Positions 45,815 through 55,155 of a stretch of 64,000 bases of DNA are shown here, piece after piece. Below the pieces are notes generated by a model that worked only from the letters and a program-made list of their open reading frames with translations, made no database searches and was not told where the DNA came from. The position numbers were made by a program, and so were the translations under genes. Each line of letters begins with the position of its first letter. Within the stretch, counting starts at the first letter, position 1. This stretch comes from Vibrio sp. JC009 (lineage in GTDB: Bacteria; Pseudomonadota; Gammaproteobacteria; Enterobacterales; Vibrionaceae), in assembly GCF_029016485.1 (NCBI RefSeq), contig NZ_CP092106.1, positions 1,302,001 to 1,366,000 of the forward strand. The letters run 5' to 3'.

Positions 45815-47770
45815 ATGAGTGAAACACTGTTGAGAGTCGAAGGCGTCAGCCGGACATTTGCCGCCGGGGAGCAGGAGCTAACTGTTCTCAAAGGTATCGA
45901 CCTTGAAATTCACCGTGGCGAACTGGTTGCCATTATTGGTGCATCCGGCTCTGGTAAATCTACTCTTATGAACATCCTTGGCTGTCTGGATAAGCCAAGT
46001 AGCGGCCGTTATTTCATCAATGGGCAAAATACTTCTTCTATGAGCGAAGATGAGCTTGCAGCACTAAGGCGCGAGCACTTCGGATTTATCTTCCAGCGTT
46101 ACCATCTGCTGGGCGATTTAACCGCCGTGGGGAATGTGGAAATTCCGGCCTTGTATGCCAATGAAGGCAAATATTCCAGACAGGAAAAAGCAACAAAGTT
46201 GCTTACCCGTCTTGGTCTGGAAGACCGTTTAGATCATAAGCCAAGCCAGCTTAGTGGCGGACAACAGCAACGAGTCAGTGTTGCCAGAGCGCTTGTTAAT
46301 GGCGGTGATGTTATTCTTGCTGACGAGCCGACAGGCGCACTGGATAGTCACAGCGGCGATGAGATGATGAAGCTGATTCAGGAACTTCATCAGGACGGTC
46401 ACACTATTATTCTGGTAACGCATGATCCTCATGTCGCTGGCTTTGCTGACCGCATCATAGAGGTCAAAGATGGCGAAATTATCGGTGATAAGAAAAACTG
46501 TGCTAAGAACAGTTGTCATTCGGTAACTGATCTCAGAAGATCGACAGAAGAACAAAATACCGGGCGCAGAATTAACTGGAACCGCTATTTTGAAGCCCTG
46601 AAGATGGCATTACTTGCCATGTCTAATCACCGCTTGCGTACGTTTCTGACCATGCTTGGCATCATAATTGGTATTGCCTCAGTGGTATCCGTTGTCGCGC
46701 TTGGTACAGGATCGCAGCAATCGATTCTGGACAATATCGCTTCAATGGGAACCAACACCATTGAGATAAAACCCGGAACCGGTCGTGGAGACCGTCGCTC
46801 CGGCCGGGTTCGCTCACTGACAGCCGAAGACGCCAACGCGCTTAAAACACTGCCTTTTGTCGATAGTGTGACGCCAACAGTCCGGGCCAATGTCGCTATC
46901 CGTTATGCCAGTGAAACTGTGTCTGGCTCGGTTCAGGGGGTCGGTACTGAGTATTTTCGGGTTCGGGGCTACACGCTCGCCGAAGGGCAATACTTTGACG
47001 AGGACAGTGTTGATGCACTGGAACAGGTTGCGATTATTGATGCAAATACCAGGGAAGAGCTTTTTTCTGACGGAGAGGCATTAGGTCGCGTCATTTTCCT
47101 TGGTCGCCTTCCCGTAAGAGTTATAGGGGTAACAGAGCCGATTGAAAGTGTGTCGGATAACAGCGAAGAGCTGAATATCTGGCTGCCTTACACCACGGTA
47201 TCCGGGCGTATATTCAGGCAAAACTACGTGAGCGATATAACGGTAAGAATCGATGACAATGTCTCCAGTGATGCCGCAGAGCAGGGAATTATCAGCCTGC
47301 TTACCATGCGTCACGGCATAGTGGATTTTTTTACCATTAATACCGATACCGTGCGTAAAAGCATAGAGAAAACCTCCGAGACCATGACACTGCTTATCTC
47401 TGCCATCGCCTTTATCTCTCTGGTCGTTGGCGGGATCGGCGTGATGAATATCATGCTTGTTTCGGTAACAGAAAGAACGCGGGAGATCGGCATTCGTATG
47501 GCTGTCGGTGCCAGACAGACAGATATTATGCGTCAGTTTTTGATTGAGGCGGTTCTGGTCTGTTTTTGTGGCGGGGCGATGGGCATCGCTCTCGCTTATT
47601 TTGTCGGCATGGTTTTTACCTACACCAATGCTGAGTTTCAGATGATCTACTCTGTATCTTCAATTGTTGCAGCCTTTGCCTGCTCTACATTAATTGGTGT
47701 TCTGTTTGGCTACCTTCCTGCCCGTAATGCCGCAAAGTTAAACCCTGTTGATGCGCTCTCCAGAGATTAG
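45815..47770 (+). CDS. macB: MacB-like ABC transporter (ATPase-permease fusion)
   Basis: This 651-residue protein has an N-terminal ABC ATPase (Walker A GASGSGKST near 43-51, signature LSGGQQQRV near 147, Walker B VILADEPTGALD near 170). It is followed by four helices with a large periplasmic domain, the MacB topology (first helix near 268-290; C-terminal helices near 525, 585 and 615). MacB drives MacA-mediated export of macrolides, peptides or lipopeptides. Its position between macA and an outer-membrane factor completes a tripartite pump. Confidence 0.96.
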   Translation: MSETLLRVEGVSRTFAAGEQELTVLKGIDLEIHRGELVAIIGASGSGKSTLMNILGCLDKPSSGRYFINGQNTSSMSEDELAALRREHFGFIFQRYHLLGDLTAVGNVEIPALYANEGKYSRQEKATKLLTRLGLEDRLDHKPSQLSGGQQQRVSVARALVNGGDVILADEPTGALDSHSGDEMMKLIQELHQDGHTIILVTHDPHVAGFADRIIEVKDGEIIGDKKNCAKNSCHSVTDLRRSTEEQNTGRRINWNRYFEALKMALLAMSNHRLRTFLTMLGIIIGIASVVSVVALGTGSQQSILDNIASMGTNTIEIKPGTGRGDRRSGRVRSLTAEDANALKTLPFVDSVTPTVRANVAIRYASETVSGSVQGVGTEYFRVRGYTLAEGQYFDEDSVDALEQVAIIDANTREELFSDGEALGRVIFLGRLPVRVIGVTEPIESVSDNSEELNIWLPYTTVSGRIFRQNYVSDITVRIDDNVSSDAAEQGIISLLTMRHGIVDFFTINTDTVRKSIEKTSETMTLLISAIAFISLVVGGIGVMNIMLVSVTERTREIGIRMAVGARQTDIMRQFLIEAVLVCFCGGAMGIALAYFVGMVFTYTNAEFQMIYSVSSIVAAFACSTLIGVLFGYLPARNAAKLNPVDALSRD

Positions 47771-47785
47771 GGTAAGGAACCTATT

Positions 47786-49189
47786 ATGAAAACAAAATTA
47801 AACCCGTCTATTGCATTGATACTCTGCACGGGATCGTTGGCCGGGTGCAGCACTATGCGCAGCGACTTTGTGCAGCCTGAGTTAGCAATTCCGCAAAGCT
47901 GGTCCCAATCATTACAAGAAGTATCACAACAAGTGGCAAGCAACAGTGTTGAGCAGCCGGATAAATGGTGGTCGTTATTTGAAGATCCACAGCTAGATGC
48001 CCTGATAGAGCAGGTATTACAGTCAAATAGTGATTTGGCTAAAGCAACGCTGACTCTGAAAAAAGCAAGGCTGGAAGCCGGACTGAGTGAAAACAATAAA
48101 GTGCCTGAGCTTAGCTTTTCACACGCTTCCTCGTATGAATACGACATTGATGATGATTCTTCAGATACCAGCTTTAGCTCCAGCTTATCCCTCAGCTATG
48201 AGCTGGACTTATGGGGACGCGTCGATGCGGCCGCTGATGCAAGCGACTGGAACGCGAGAGCCAGTTATGAAGACAGAGAAAGCACGGCACAAAGTCTGGC
48301 TGTGACGGCTGCAACACTCTATTGGAAGCTGGGTTATCTTAATCAGATGATTTCACTGACTGAGGAAAACATTGCAGGCACGGAAAAGGTTGCCATGCTA
48401 ACAAGACGCAAATTCGATAACGGCTCTGCAACCCGTTTAGAGGTACTGGAGTCAACTCAGACTCTATATGGTCAGCAGGTACAGCTCAGTCAGTTGCAGC
48501 AAGAGCTGTCAGAGACGCAAAATTCAATTTCGATGCTGCTAAATCAGCCATTGCAGGAAACAGACTTAATCATAGAGCAACTATCCGTGCTGCCAGTGCC
48601 CGAAATCGCACCGGGGATACCTTCAGAGCTTTTACTTCGCAGACCGGATATAAAAGCCTCCCTGTATACGCTGAAGTCATCGCTGGCGACAAAAGATAGG
48701 GTAGAGGCCGGCTATATGCCAACATTAACGCTAACCGGTTCACTGAGTACTTCTTCATCGGGCTTACTGGAACTGCTGGAAAACCCGGTAGCCAAACTGG
48801 GAAGCGGAATTGTTTTACCTTTTCTGGAATGGAAAGAGATGGAGCTGAACAAAAATATTTCCGAACTAGATTATCAAATGGCGGTATTAGATTACAGGGA
48901 CACTGTATATGAGGCTCTGGAGGAGGTTGCGAATTTGCTTACGGCAAAACAGCATTACCATTACAAAGGTGGGATTTACAAAGATCAGTACTCCAATGCG
49001 CAAGAGATTGAAGCGATATACTCCAGCAGGTATAAGTACGGTGCCAGTGACATGATTGACTGGATCAAAGCGATGGAATCAAGGCGCAGTATCGAATCGT
49101 CCTTCCTGGAAAACAGATATAACCAGTTTGTGATACAGGCAAAACTTTATCAGTCGCTTGGGGGTGGTGATATCGTACCTGGGACTTAG
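47786..49189 (+). CDS. TolC/NodT-type outer-membrane efflux lipoprotein
   Basis: This 467-residue protein has a lipoprotein signal (lipobox SLAGC, Cys21) and the outer-membrane efflux repeats of the NodT family. The first includes DKWWSLFEDPQLDALIEQVLQSNSDLAKATL near 55-85, and the second AGYMPTLTLTGSLSTSSSGLL near 310. It should trimerise into the channel that receives MacA. It begins 15 bp after macB and is probably the last gene of the operon. Confidence 0.93.
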   Translation: MKTKLNPSIALILCTGSLAGCSTMRSDFVQPELAIPQSWSQSLQEVSQQVASNSVEQPDKWWSLFEDPQLDALIEQVLQSNSDLAKATLTLKKARLEAGLSENNKVPELSFSHASSYEYDIDDDSSDTSFSSSLSLSYELDLWGRVDAAADASDWNARASYEDRESTAQSLAVTAATLYWKLGYLNQMISLTEENIAGTEKVAMLTRRKFDNGSATRLEVLESTQTLYGQQVQLSQLQQELSETQNSISMLLNQPLQETDLIIEQLSVLPVPEIAPGIPSELLLRRPDIKASLYTLKSSLATKDRVEAGYMPTLTLTGSLSTSSSGLLELLENPVAKLGSGIVLPFLEWKEMELNKNISELDYQMAVLDYRDTVYEALEEVANLLTAKQHYHYKGGIYKDQYSNAQEIEAIYSSRYKYGASDMIDWIKAMESRRSIESSFLENRYNQFVIQAKLYQSLGGGDIVPGT

Positions 49190-49226
49190 AGACAAATCAG
49201 GAATATATAGAACCTATAAACAAAGA

Positions 49227-49394
49227 CTATAACCAATTAATTGCCGGGTCTTTATCATAAGCCGCATGCCAGCCCAGGTAGAGTGCAGACAAAAAGATTC
49301 TTATTGTTTGGACTGGCGCACTTATGAACCATAGGTCAGTAACTTTGCCACTATATTTTCTAATATATCCACACAACAAGGGACGAAGAGACGT
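49227..49394 (-). pseudogene. Possible remnant of a LysR-type regulator C terminus
   Basis: A minus-strand frame without start codon ends in ALYLGWHAAYDKDPAINWL, which resembles the C-terminal end of LysR-family regulators. The preceding residues are open as far as the 5' end of the next gene on the opposite strand. No HTH portion is present. I treat it as a decayed gene; similarity is short and based on pattern only. Confidence 0.3.
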
Positions 49395-49970
49395 ATGAAA
49401 AAAACGTTATTACTACCTGTATTAATAGTACTCCCGGTAGTCTCTTGGGCTGATTTACGAATATTCCCGGAAATAATAGAAATCGGGGTAACACAAGGGA
49501 GTAGTAATCCACTATTTGATGCTTTACCACCAGAGCCAGGAACGGAGAATAATACTACGCTTGCCGGGGTAGACTTTGATAATGATGGCGTTCGGGATGA
49601 TATACAAAGGGCAATTACCTTTGAATATGCAGAGCAAGAAGCGACACGGTTAGCATTGTTAGATAGTGCACGCCTGCTTCAATCTATTCTGATTGATTCA
49701 GATGAAGTGGAAAAGTCTAGAGTTCACAGTGTGGAGTTTGTTCGGGTAAATGAATGCTTATGGTTTATTGAAGATGAAACTCAGCCTGATTCTAACCTTT
49801 TCAAATCACTAATAGCTGCGCAAATGAACACGCTTGAACGTTCTGAAGCTTATATTCAATATCAAAGGAATATAAGTGGAGAAATATTCAATCTACGAGA
49901 TGAGCGCCGTTGGAGAGCATCATGTTCTTTTGATGCAGAATCAATTTTAGGGCTTGAAGCGTTAGATTAG
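49395..49970 (+). CDS. Secreted or periplasmic hypothetical protein
   Basis: This 191-residue protein has a signal peptide (about 1-19, LLPVLIVLPVVSWA). One EF-hand/dockerin-like acidic loop, DFDNDGVRDDIQ, is near 58-69. The rest is helical with polar residues and two cysteines (near 118 and 177). No family was recognised. It lies after the efflux operon but has its own 200-bp upstream region. Confidence 0.75.
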   Translation: MKKTLLLPVLIVLPVVSWADLRIFPEIIEIGVTQGSSNPLFDALPPEPGTENNTTLAGVDFDNDGVRDDIQRAITFEYAEQEATRLALLDSARLLQSILIDSDEVEKSRVHSVEFVRVNECLWFIEDETQPDSNLFKSLIAAQMNTLERSEAYIQYQRNISGEIFNLRDERRWRASCSFDAESILGLEALD

Positions 49971-49995
49971 AGTATGAATAGTTATGCAGGACTCT

Positions 49996-50021
49996 CGTTC
50001 CCATGGTCCTCCGTGGGAATG
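49996..50021. repeat. REP-like hairpin interrupted in its flank by the IS element
   Basis: CGTTCCCATGG-TCCT-CCGTGGGAATG is an inverted repeat with arms of 11 bp and two mismatches. It shares the TTCCCA...TGGGAATG core with 26761-26802. The IS1111-type element begins right at its right end. Removing the element restores TGGGAATGCATATCAG, similar to TGGGAATGCATACCGG in the other copy. Confidence 0.8.
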
Positions 50022-50034
50022 TATATGGACTCCC

Positions 50035-50282
50035 CCTGTAACACAAGTGGTTTAAGATAATAAGAGTTTATGCAAGTGCACGTATATTCGGTTTCATCAT
50101 GGGGCGCTACCCCGAACCTTTATGGCTAAATCCACTAACAAGGCTTCTAATCGCAGTCCAGGCATTTATTGCCTCATTCCCACACAGAGTTTGCCTTGTG
50201 TGCTGTGCTAACACTTTATCTTAATTACTTGCTATTACGCTGGTTTGTCGTTTGCTCCAAATTCAGCTTTACCTTATTTCAG
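50035..50282 (-). ncRNA. Candidate seekRNA/bridge RNA region of the IS1111-type element
   Basis: The noncoding region downstream of the transposase is where IS1111-type elements encode their targeting RNA. Read on the minus strand, 50175-50183 gives GTGGGAATG, identical to the target-side sequence 50013-50021 at the insertion border. A short hairpin (AGGCA-N5-TGCCT) sits directly next to it. RNA boundaries and secondary structure are not determined. Confidence 0.5.
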
Positions 50283-51305
50283 TTAAGCTAACTTAAGCTG
50301 GTAAGGCTGTTTTGATTTCAATATGGCACACGCCATCCTGACTATCTTATTCGCTAGAGCAATAACGACTTTATTCACATGGTTTCTCTCTAACAGAGAG
50401 CGTATCCACTGACTAAGTGGATCAGTTTTATCTTTGACATGACTAACTACAGCTCGGGCACCATGAACGACAAGAGCTCTGAGATAACGATCTCCTCGCT
50501 TAGTAATGCCAAGGTTGATATTTCTACCTCCACTTCCTGTATGAGCAGGCACTAATCCAATGCTTGCGCTTGCATCCCTACCACACTTATAAGCCGATGC
50601 ATTTCCTAACCTGGCATACAAAGCACTGCCTGAAATCCATGAAATACCCGGTAACGAGGCTAAAAGCTTACAATCTTCATTTTGTTTTGCCTGATTGGTA
50701 AGAGCTTGAGTGGCATCATCAATTTGGGTATCAAGCGCGAGCAACTGTTCTTTAAGATTATTTAGAATAAACCGAGCAGCATGGGTTAATTCATTTTCAG
50801 CATTTTCCAACTCAAACGGTAGCTGTTTTCTGAGCGAATTGATTCCTATGGGAAATTTGATGCCATATTCCATCGCAAGCCCCCGGATACGGTTAGCAAG
50901 CTGTGTTCGTTGCTTAATATAACCTTCCCGCAGTCTTAGTAAGCAGGCAAGATCTTGCTGTTCAACAGTTTTAACCGGAACGAAATGAATATCTGTCCGC
51001 TGACTGGCTTCATAAATAGCCAAAGCATCATTGGGATCATTTTTATTTCCCGAGCGATACTTAGCGGCGATCTGAGCAGGCACGAGTAAGACTTGATGTC
51101 CTGCCTGCTGGAACTTTCGACCCCAATAATGAGCCGTTGCACAAGCTTCCATACAAATAACAGCTTTGGGGTGCTTAGCCACCATTGAAATTAACTTTGA
51201 TTGAGATACTTTTTGATTAGATGAAAGCTTTCCGTGCTTATTAATTATCGCAACTTGAATAACAGTCTTAGCAAGGTCGATAGAAATAGTGATATTCTTG
51301 TTCAT
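50283..51305 (-). CDS. IS1111-type (IS110 family) transposase
   Basis: This 340-residue transposase has the RuvC-like DEDD motif: Asp10 (SIDLAKT), Glu53 (CMEACATAH), Asp90 and Asp93 (GNKNDPNDA). The C-terminal transposase_20 region contains LLASLPGISWISGSALYARLG and the conserved SIGLVPAHTGSGGRNINLGITKRGDRYLR. The pattern VIQVAI..HGK and GHQVLLVPAQ places it with IS1111. The ORF is intact, so the element may be active. Confidence 0.95.
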   Translation of the reverse strand: MNKNITISIDLAKTVIQVAIINKHGKLSSNQKVSQSKLISMVAKHPKAVICMEACATAHYWGRKFQQAGHQVLLVPAQIAAKYRSGNKNDPNDALAIYEASQRTDIHFVPVKTVEQQDLACLLRLREGYIKQRTQLANRIRGLAMEYGIKFPIGINSLRKQLPFELENAENELTHAARFILNNLKEQLLALDTQIDDATQALTNQAKQNEDCKLLASLPGISWISGSALYARLGNASAYKCGRDASASIGLVPAHTGSGGRNINLGITKRGDRYLRALVVHGARAVVSHVKDKTDPLSQWIRSLLERNHVNKVVIALANKIVRMACAILKSKQPYQLKLA

Positions 51306-51426
51306 GGCATGGGCTCCTTTTTAGTTGACACTCTTACCTTAGCCGATATTTTCGACGAAGGTGAGGGAGTCCATGCCATTGCATATCAGACGTAAAGTTA
51401 CCAGCCGAGGTATAAATTGTATTAGT

Positions 51427-51966
51427 TCAGACTAGATCTGACAGCACGACGCTAACAACACGCTCCATATCTCGCGAAAAGTCTTGCATCGAGCGACTCT
51501 TAAGCAAAATCCCTTTAGATGCAATATTTAAAGTAAAGGTTTGCTCCATTGCACAATCCATTGAGGATGTGACCCCTGAGGACACAAGAAACTCTGATAG
51601 TTTAAGCATCAGATCGCTTTCCCAATTGGTTTGTGACTCGTGCGCGAATTGCATGCCGGCTTCCAGCACAGAGGCTCCATGAGGAGTGGTGCTAAGTATT
51701 GGAACAAGCGCACCAGACCAGGACTCAAAAAACACTAATATCGTTTGCTTTGGGTCTTTCGTATCGCAGGTCTTAAGGACACCCAAAGAAGATTCAAAAA
51801 GCTCTTCTGTAAAAGTCTTTAACACCCACTCAAGTACGCCTTGTTTCGATCCAAATCGTTTATGAAGTGCCTGTCTTGATACTCCGGCCACCTGAGCCAA
51901 GTCGGCAACGGATGTTTTTTGAATACCGTGTTGAGCAAATGTCATCAGCATTTCTGTTGAGCTCAT
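51427..51966 (-). CDS. TetR-family transcriptional regulator
   Basis: This 179-residue regulator has an N-terminal TetR HTH (TSVADLAQVAGVSRQALHKRFGSKQGVLEWVL, about 18-49) and a ligand-binding C-terminal domain. GGGAGG precedes the start. It is divergent from the SDR gene with a 222-bp intergenic region, so it probably represses that gene and itself. The ligand is unknown. Confidence 0.9.
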   Translation of the reverse strand: MSSTEMLMTFAQHGIQKTSVADLAQVAGVSRQALHKRFGSKQGVLEWVLKTFTEELFESSLGVLKTCDTKDPKQTILVFFESWSGALVPILSTTPHGASVLEAGMQFAHESQTNWESDLMLKLSEFLVSSGVTSSMDCAMEQTFTLNIASKGILLKSRSMQDFSRDMERVVSVVLSDLV

Positions 51967-52002
51967 ATTTCCTCCCGGTTCACGAAATACATTTCAAATT
52001 TC

Positions 52003-52051
52003 AAACCATAAGATTTTGTCATAATTGCCGCGTATGTCAATTATTTGGTTT
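52003..52051. promoter_or_regulatory. Nested inverted repeat in the TetR/SDR intergenic region
   Basis: ATAATTG (52021-52027) and CAATTAT (52038-52044) form an inner inverted repeat; AAACCA (52003-52008) and TGGTTT (52046-52051) form an outer one. Such dyads between a TetR gene and its divergent neighbour are typical operators. Which arms matter cannot be decided from one sequence. Confidence 0.45.
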
Positions 52052-52188
52052 ACGTTGATGCAGAATAAATTAACTTAAAGGTTGTCATAAAGCATCATCG
52101 AGACAACCTTAAGGTTGACTTGAAGCTGGTTTTGTGACAACTTAATACGAGCGATACAGCAGACACGTATCTAATGAGGATTTCAGCG

Positions 52189-53145
52189 ATGACAAATAAG
52201 ACGATTGTTAATTCGGGCTTTAACACCTGGAGTGTTGACCAACTTCCGGATCTTACGGGCAAGACTTATCTGATTACTGGTGGTAATGCTGGTTTAGGTT
52301 TTGAAGCTGCGAAATATCTTGGTGCAAAAGGTGCTAATTTAGTCTTAGCCTGCCGATCATTAGATAAAGCGAGCCTGGCGAGTTCTGAGTTGAAACAAAT
52401 GATAGAAGGTGAGGTTGAAATCCTAGAGTTAGATTTAAGTGACCTCGCATCTGTCAGACGTGCAGCGGAAGAAGCTCATCAACGTTTCCAACGGTTAGAT
52501 GGGTTGATAAATAATGCCGGCATCATGCAGTGTCCGAAACAAAAGACCAAAGATGGCTTTGAAATGCAGGTCGGTACGAATCATTTAGGTCACTTTTTAT
52601 TCTCCGGATTGATGCTGGATTTAGTCGAGGCAGGTAATGGCAGATTCGTGACGTTGACCAGTCTTGCTAATCGAGTGGATGGCTTGATGCTGGATGATTA
52701 CATGTCTGACAAGAGTTACTCACCAAACGGAGCCTATGTAAAATCCAAAATCTCAAACCTAATGTTTGCTTTAGAACTGGATCGTCGCCTCAAAGAGTCC
52801 GGCAGTTCAGCTATTTCAATTGCGTGTCATCCAGGTTACTCCAACACCAACTTACAAAATGCGGGGCCGGCAGGTTTACTTAATGCAATCTATAAGGTGG
52901 TGAATCCACTATTTGCACAACCTCCTGCGCAAGGAGCACTACCTACGGTGTTGGCTGCAGCAGGTAAAGAGGCGTTACGCGGGGCGTATTATGGGCCACA
53001 GAAGCTGTGGGAAATGCGAGGTCCTGTGGGTGACGCCCAAGTTGGTGCACATATTTTGGTTGAGGACACTAGAAAGCGCCTTTGGGAAAAAAGTGAAGAG
53101 CTGGTTAATTTCAAGTGGAGTTTTCAAGGTAAAACTGTTGCTTAG
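52189..53145 (+). CDS. Short-chain dehydrogenase/reductase
   Basis: This 318-residue SDR has the NADP-type nucleotide motif TGGNAGLG near 33-40, NNAG in the middle, and the catalytic YxxxK (YVKSK). It resembles the retinol dehydrogenase/protochlorophyllide-reductase branch. The start at 52189 (MTNKTIV) has GAGGA eight bases upstream, better than the in-frame ATG at 52174. The C-terminal part includes LRGAYYGPQKLWEMRGP. Substrate unknown; TetR probably controls it. Confidence 0.9.
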   Translation: MTNKTIVNSGFNTWSVDQLPDLTGKTYLITGGNAGLGFEAAKYLGAKGANLVLACRSLDKASLASSELKQMIEGEVEILELDLSDLASVRRAAEEAHQRFQRLDGLINNAGIMQCPKQKTKDGFEMQVGTNHLGHFLFSGLMLDLVEAGNGRFVTLTSLANRVDGLMLDDYMSDKSYSPNGAYVKSKISNLMFALELDRRLKESGSSAISIACHPGYSNTNLQNAGPAGLLNAIYKVVNPLFAQPPAQGALPTVLAAAGKEALRGAYYGPQKLWEMRGPVGDAQVGAHILVEDTRKRLWEKSEELVNFKWSFQGKTVA

Positions 53146-53213
53146 AATGGTCAAAGCTATTTGAAGCAACATTATTTTTTCACCATCAGTATAGATGTAT
53201 AAGGTAGATATCA

Positions 53214-53720
53214 TTGATTAGATTAGCATTTGTAGCCGATAAAAATGACACGGTTGGTTGTACAAAACCCGAGGATAGAGCGCTAAGAGCAAGCCAATGG
53301 CCTAAAGGCCTTATTGCTGAAGTTGAAAAAATGTTCTTTGGTGAAAATGCAATTGTTGGCAGCGTTACTTATGACCACAACATAGAGTTGTTTTCCCAAT
53401 TAGATCCAGGCGAAAAAGAGCTGCTTGTTCTGACCAGAAATGAAGACTTCGATTTACGGGGTAACGCTAAAGCAACCGTTGTGACGGATTATATGCAGGT
53501 GGTGGATAAGTATAAGAGTTCTGAAGAAATACTTATTGTTGGTGGAGGAGCGGTAGTCTGGGAGCTGTTTTTACCTTATGCCGATGAAATTGTTATCGCT
53601 TGTACTGATAAACCTCTCGCTGGTGATATTCGGTTTAGCTCATGGAGAGATGTTCCTATGGTAGAGGAACGCCGGGTGTCATGGGAAGGAGGGACTACCT
53701 ACTACTTGAGTTTTGAGTAA
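53214..53720 (+). CDS. Dihydrofolate-reductase-like protein
   Basis: This 168-residue protein has a DHFR fold: IRLAFVADKNDTVGC at the start, ALRASQWPKGLIAEVEKMFFGENAIVGSVTYDH in the middle, and EILIVGGGAVVWELFLPYADEIVIACTDKPLAGDIRF at the end. It differs from housekeeping FolA in the substrate loop. The start is TTG 53214 with AAGG nine bases before. It lies 68 bp after the SDR gene and may share its transcript. It may be a non-folate reductase or a drug-tolerant DHFR; the sequence alone cannot decide. Confidence 0.8.
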   Translation: MIRLAFVADKNDTVGCTKPEDRALRASQWPKGLIAEVEKMFFGENAIVGSVTYDHNIELFSQLDPGEKELLVLTRNEDFDLRGNAKATVVTDYMQVVDKYKSSEEILIVGGGAVVWELFLPYADEIVIACTDKPLAGDIRFSSWRDVPMVEERRVSWEGGTTYYLSFE

Positions 53721-53916
53721 CACATTGTATTAAACAAGAGAATAGTATTCTCAGGAAGAACAAGTAAAACCCACTAAATTATGACAGAGCTTAAATATAA
53801 ATTTAACGGTGTTGATGGCATATTGACTATAACCTCATCCGAATTGGCAAAAAAATTTAACCATTGGTATCAAAGTGGGGATATTTCTGCACTTTCCAAA
53901 AAACTAATGCAGATCG

Positions 53917-55155
53917 CAGGGCAACCGCATGAGTGCTCAGCTTTTCGCCACCTGACTAAAACCTGCATTTAAAACGGTTTCCAGCATTGATGTATTCATC
54001 ATGCATCGCTTTTGTTTTCCAACAATGCTCACCTTTGTCGGTTCAGCACGAAGCATATTCAGGCTCATATGACGCAGACAAGATAAGTTTTCTGCACCAT
54101 GATCTTTATATATCTGGCAGGCGTCTTCACCCATACTGACATCAAGAACCCAATGCATGGACTCTATGCCCCAATGCTCTCTTACCGCTGCTAAGGCTTG
54201 CTCTGCGCTAAGAGCCTTGGAACTGATGTAGTAACGATATTCAAGGTCAACCGCTTTTCCTTTTTCAAGGCGGAAGTTCTCAACCATTACGATACTTTTC
54301 AGGCCTTTCCAGCGTGAGAAATTACCTCCAAGATCTTTGCTGTCAAAGACATAACATTGACGAGATTCAATACGTCCGTGTCCATTTTCTAAGGAGATTG
54401 TCTCTGGCATATTAGCCCGCTGAGCTGAAAAGGCATTTTCCACTGCTTTTCGGAGTTTCCCTTGATTACTTTTTACTGCAAGTAAGTAATCTCCACCTTT
54501 GTCTACAATGGCTTTGGCTATTTTGGTCTGGCATGCCATTGCATCAATCGTGACTAAAGCTCCTTTGATATCAAGCATTTCTATCAGCTCTGGGATCGCT
54601 GTTATCTCATTGCTTTTTTGATCGGTTTTGAGCTGTCCAAGCACCAATTTATTTGAGGAAGCATACGCACTAATCATATGGATGGTGCTGGCTCTATCTT
54701 CGCGGTTGTATGATCCACGAAGCGTTTTTCCGTCAATAGCTACCACTTGACCTTCTGTCAGCGTGTGTACCGATGACATCCAATTGACGAAACATTCATG
54801 AAACTGTTCAGGTTCAATAGTGGAGATAATTCGAGCGATGGTATCGTCGGCGGGAATACCTTCTATAAACAATCCATTACGTTTAAACCAGTCATGATGC
54901 CCAAGAATGTATTCTCGAATATCAAACCAACCTTTAGCACCTGCTATTACCGCACACAATGAGCCAAACAGGACATCAAATAGGCAATAAGTAACTTTTG
55001 CACTCTGACGTTGGTCGGTTATTGGTTGAAAATGTTCTTTGAAGTGGTCAATGTGCATGGTGTTCTCCCTAAAAGGAGAGTATATGATCACAGCTAGATG
55101 TGATCGTCAAATCGATCTTACTTTTTGCTTAAAAAATACTCACGATCTCACCCTG
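53917..55155 (-). mobile_element. ISAs1-type insertion sequence with 10-bp target duplication
   Basis: The 1239-bp element has ends CAGGGCAACCGCATGAGT (left) and the inverse of CAGGGTGAGATCGTGAGT (right), similar but imperfect terminal repeats. It is flanked by direct repeats ATGCAGATCG at 53907-53916 and 55156-55165. It carries one transposase gene. The exact duplication suggests recent insertion. Confidence 0.93.
53937..55058 (-). CDS. ISAs1-family transposase
   Basis: This 373-residue transposase has the DDE-type core of ISAs1/H-repeat proteins: VVAIDGKTLRGSYNREDRAS, VTIDAMACQTKIAKAIVDKGGDYLLAVKSNQGKL and REHWGIESMHWVLDVSMGEDAC. I chose ATG 55058 (MHIDHFKEHF), with AGGGAGA upstream, over a GTG at 55091. 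It is intact and homologous to E. coli H-repeat-associated proteins. The stop is 20 bp inside the left terminus of the element. Confidence 0.95.
   Translation of the reverse strand: MHIDHFKEHFQPITDQRQSAKVTYCLFDVLFGSLCAVIAGAKGWFDIREYILGHHDWFKRNGLFIEGIPADDTIARIISTIEPEQFHECFVNWMSSVHTLTEGQVVAIDGKTLRGSYNREDRASTIHMISAYASSNKLVLGQLKTDQKSNEITAIPELIEMLDIKGALVTIDAMACQTKIAKAIVDKGGDYLLAVKSNQGKLRKAVENAFSAQRANMPETISLENGHGRIESRQCYVFDSKDLGGNFSRWKGLKSIVMVENFRLEKGKAVDLEYRYYISSKALSAEQALAAVREHWGIESMHWVLDVSMGEDACQIYKDHGAENLSCLRHMSLNMLRAEPTKVSIVGKQKRCMMNTSMLETVLNAGFSQVAKS

Larger units (their letters stand above)
50021..51380 (-). mobile_element. IS1111-type (IS110 superfamily) insertion sequence
   Basis: The element contains one transposase and noncoding ends of about 258 bp (downstream of the transposase) and 75 bp (upstream). 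Subterminal inverted repeats ATGGACTCCC occur at 50025-50034 and 51365-51374, the IS1111 pattern. The boundaries were inferred by rejoining a REP-like flank (GTGGGAAT with GCATATCAG). They are uncertain by about two bases because TG is shared by both sides. No long target duplication was seen, as usual for the family. Confidence 0.85.
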
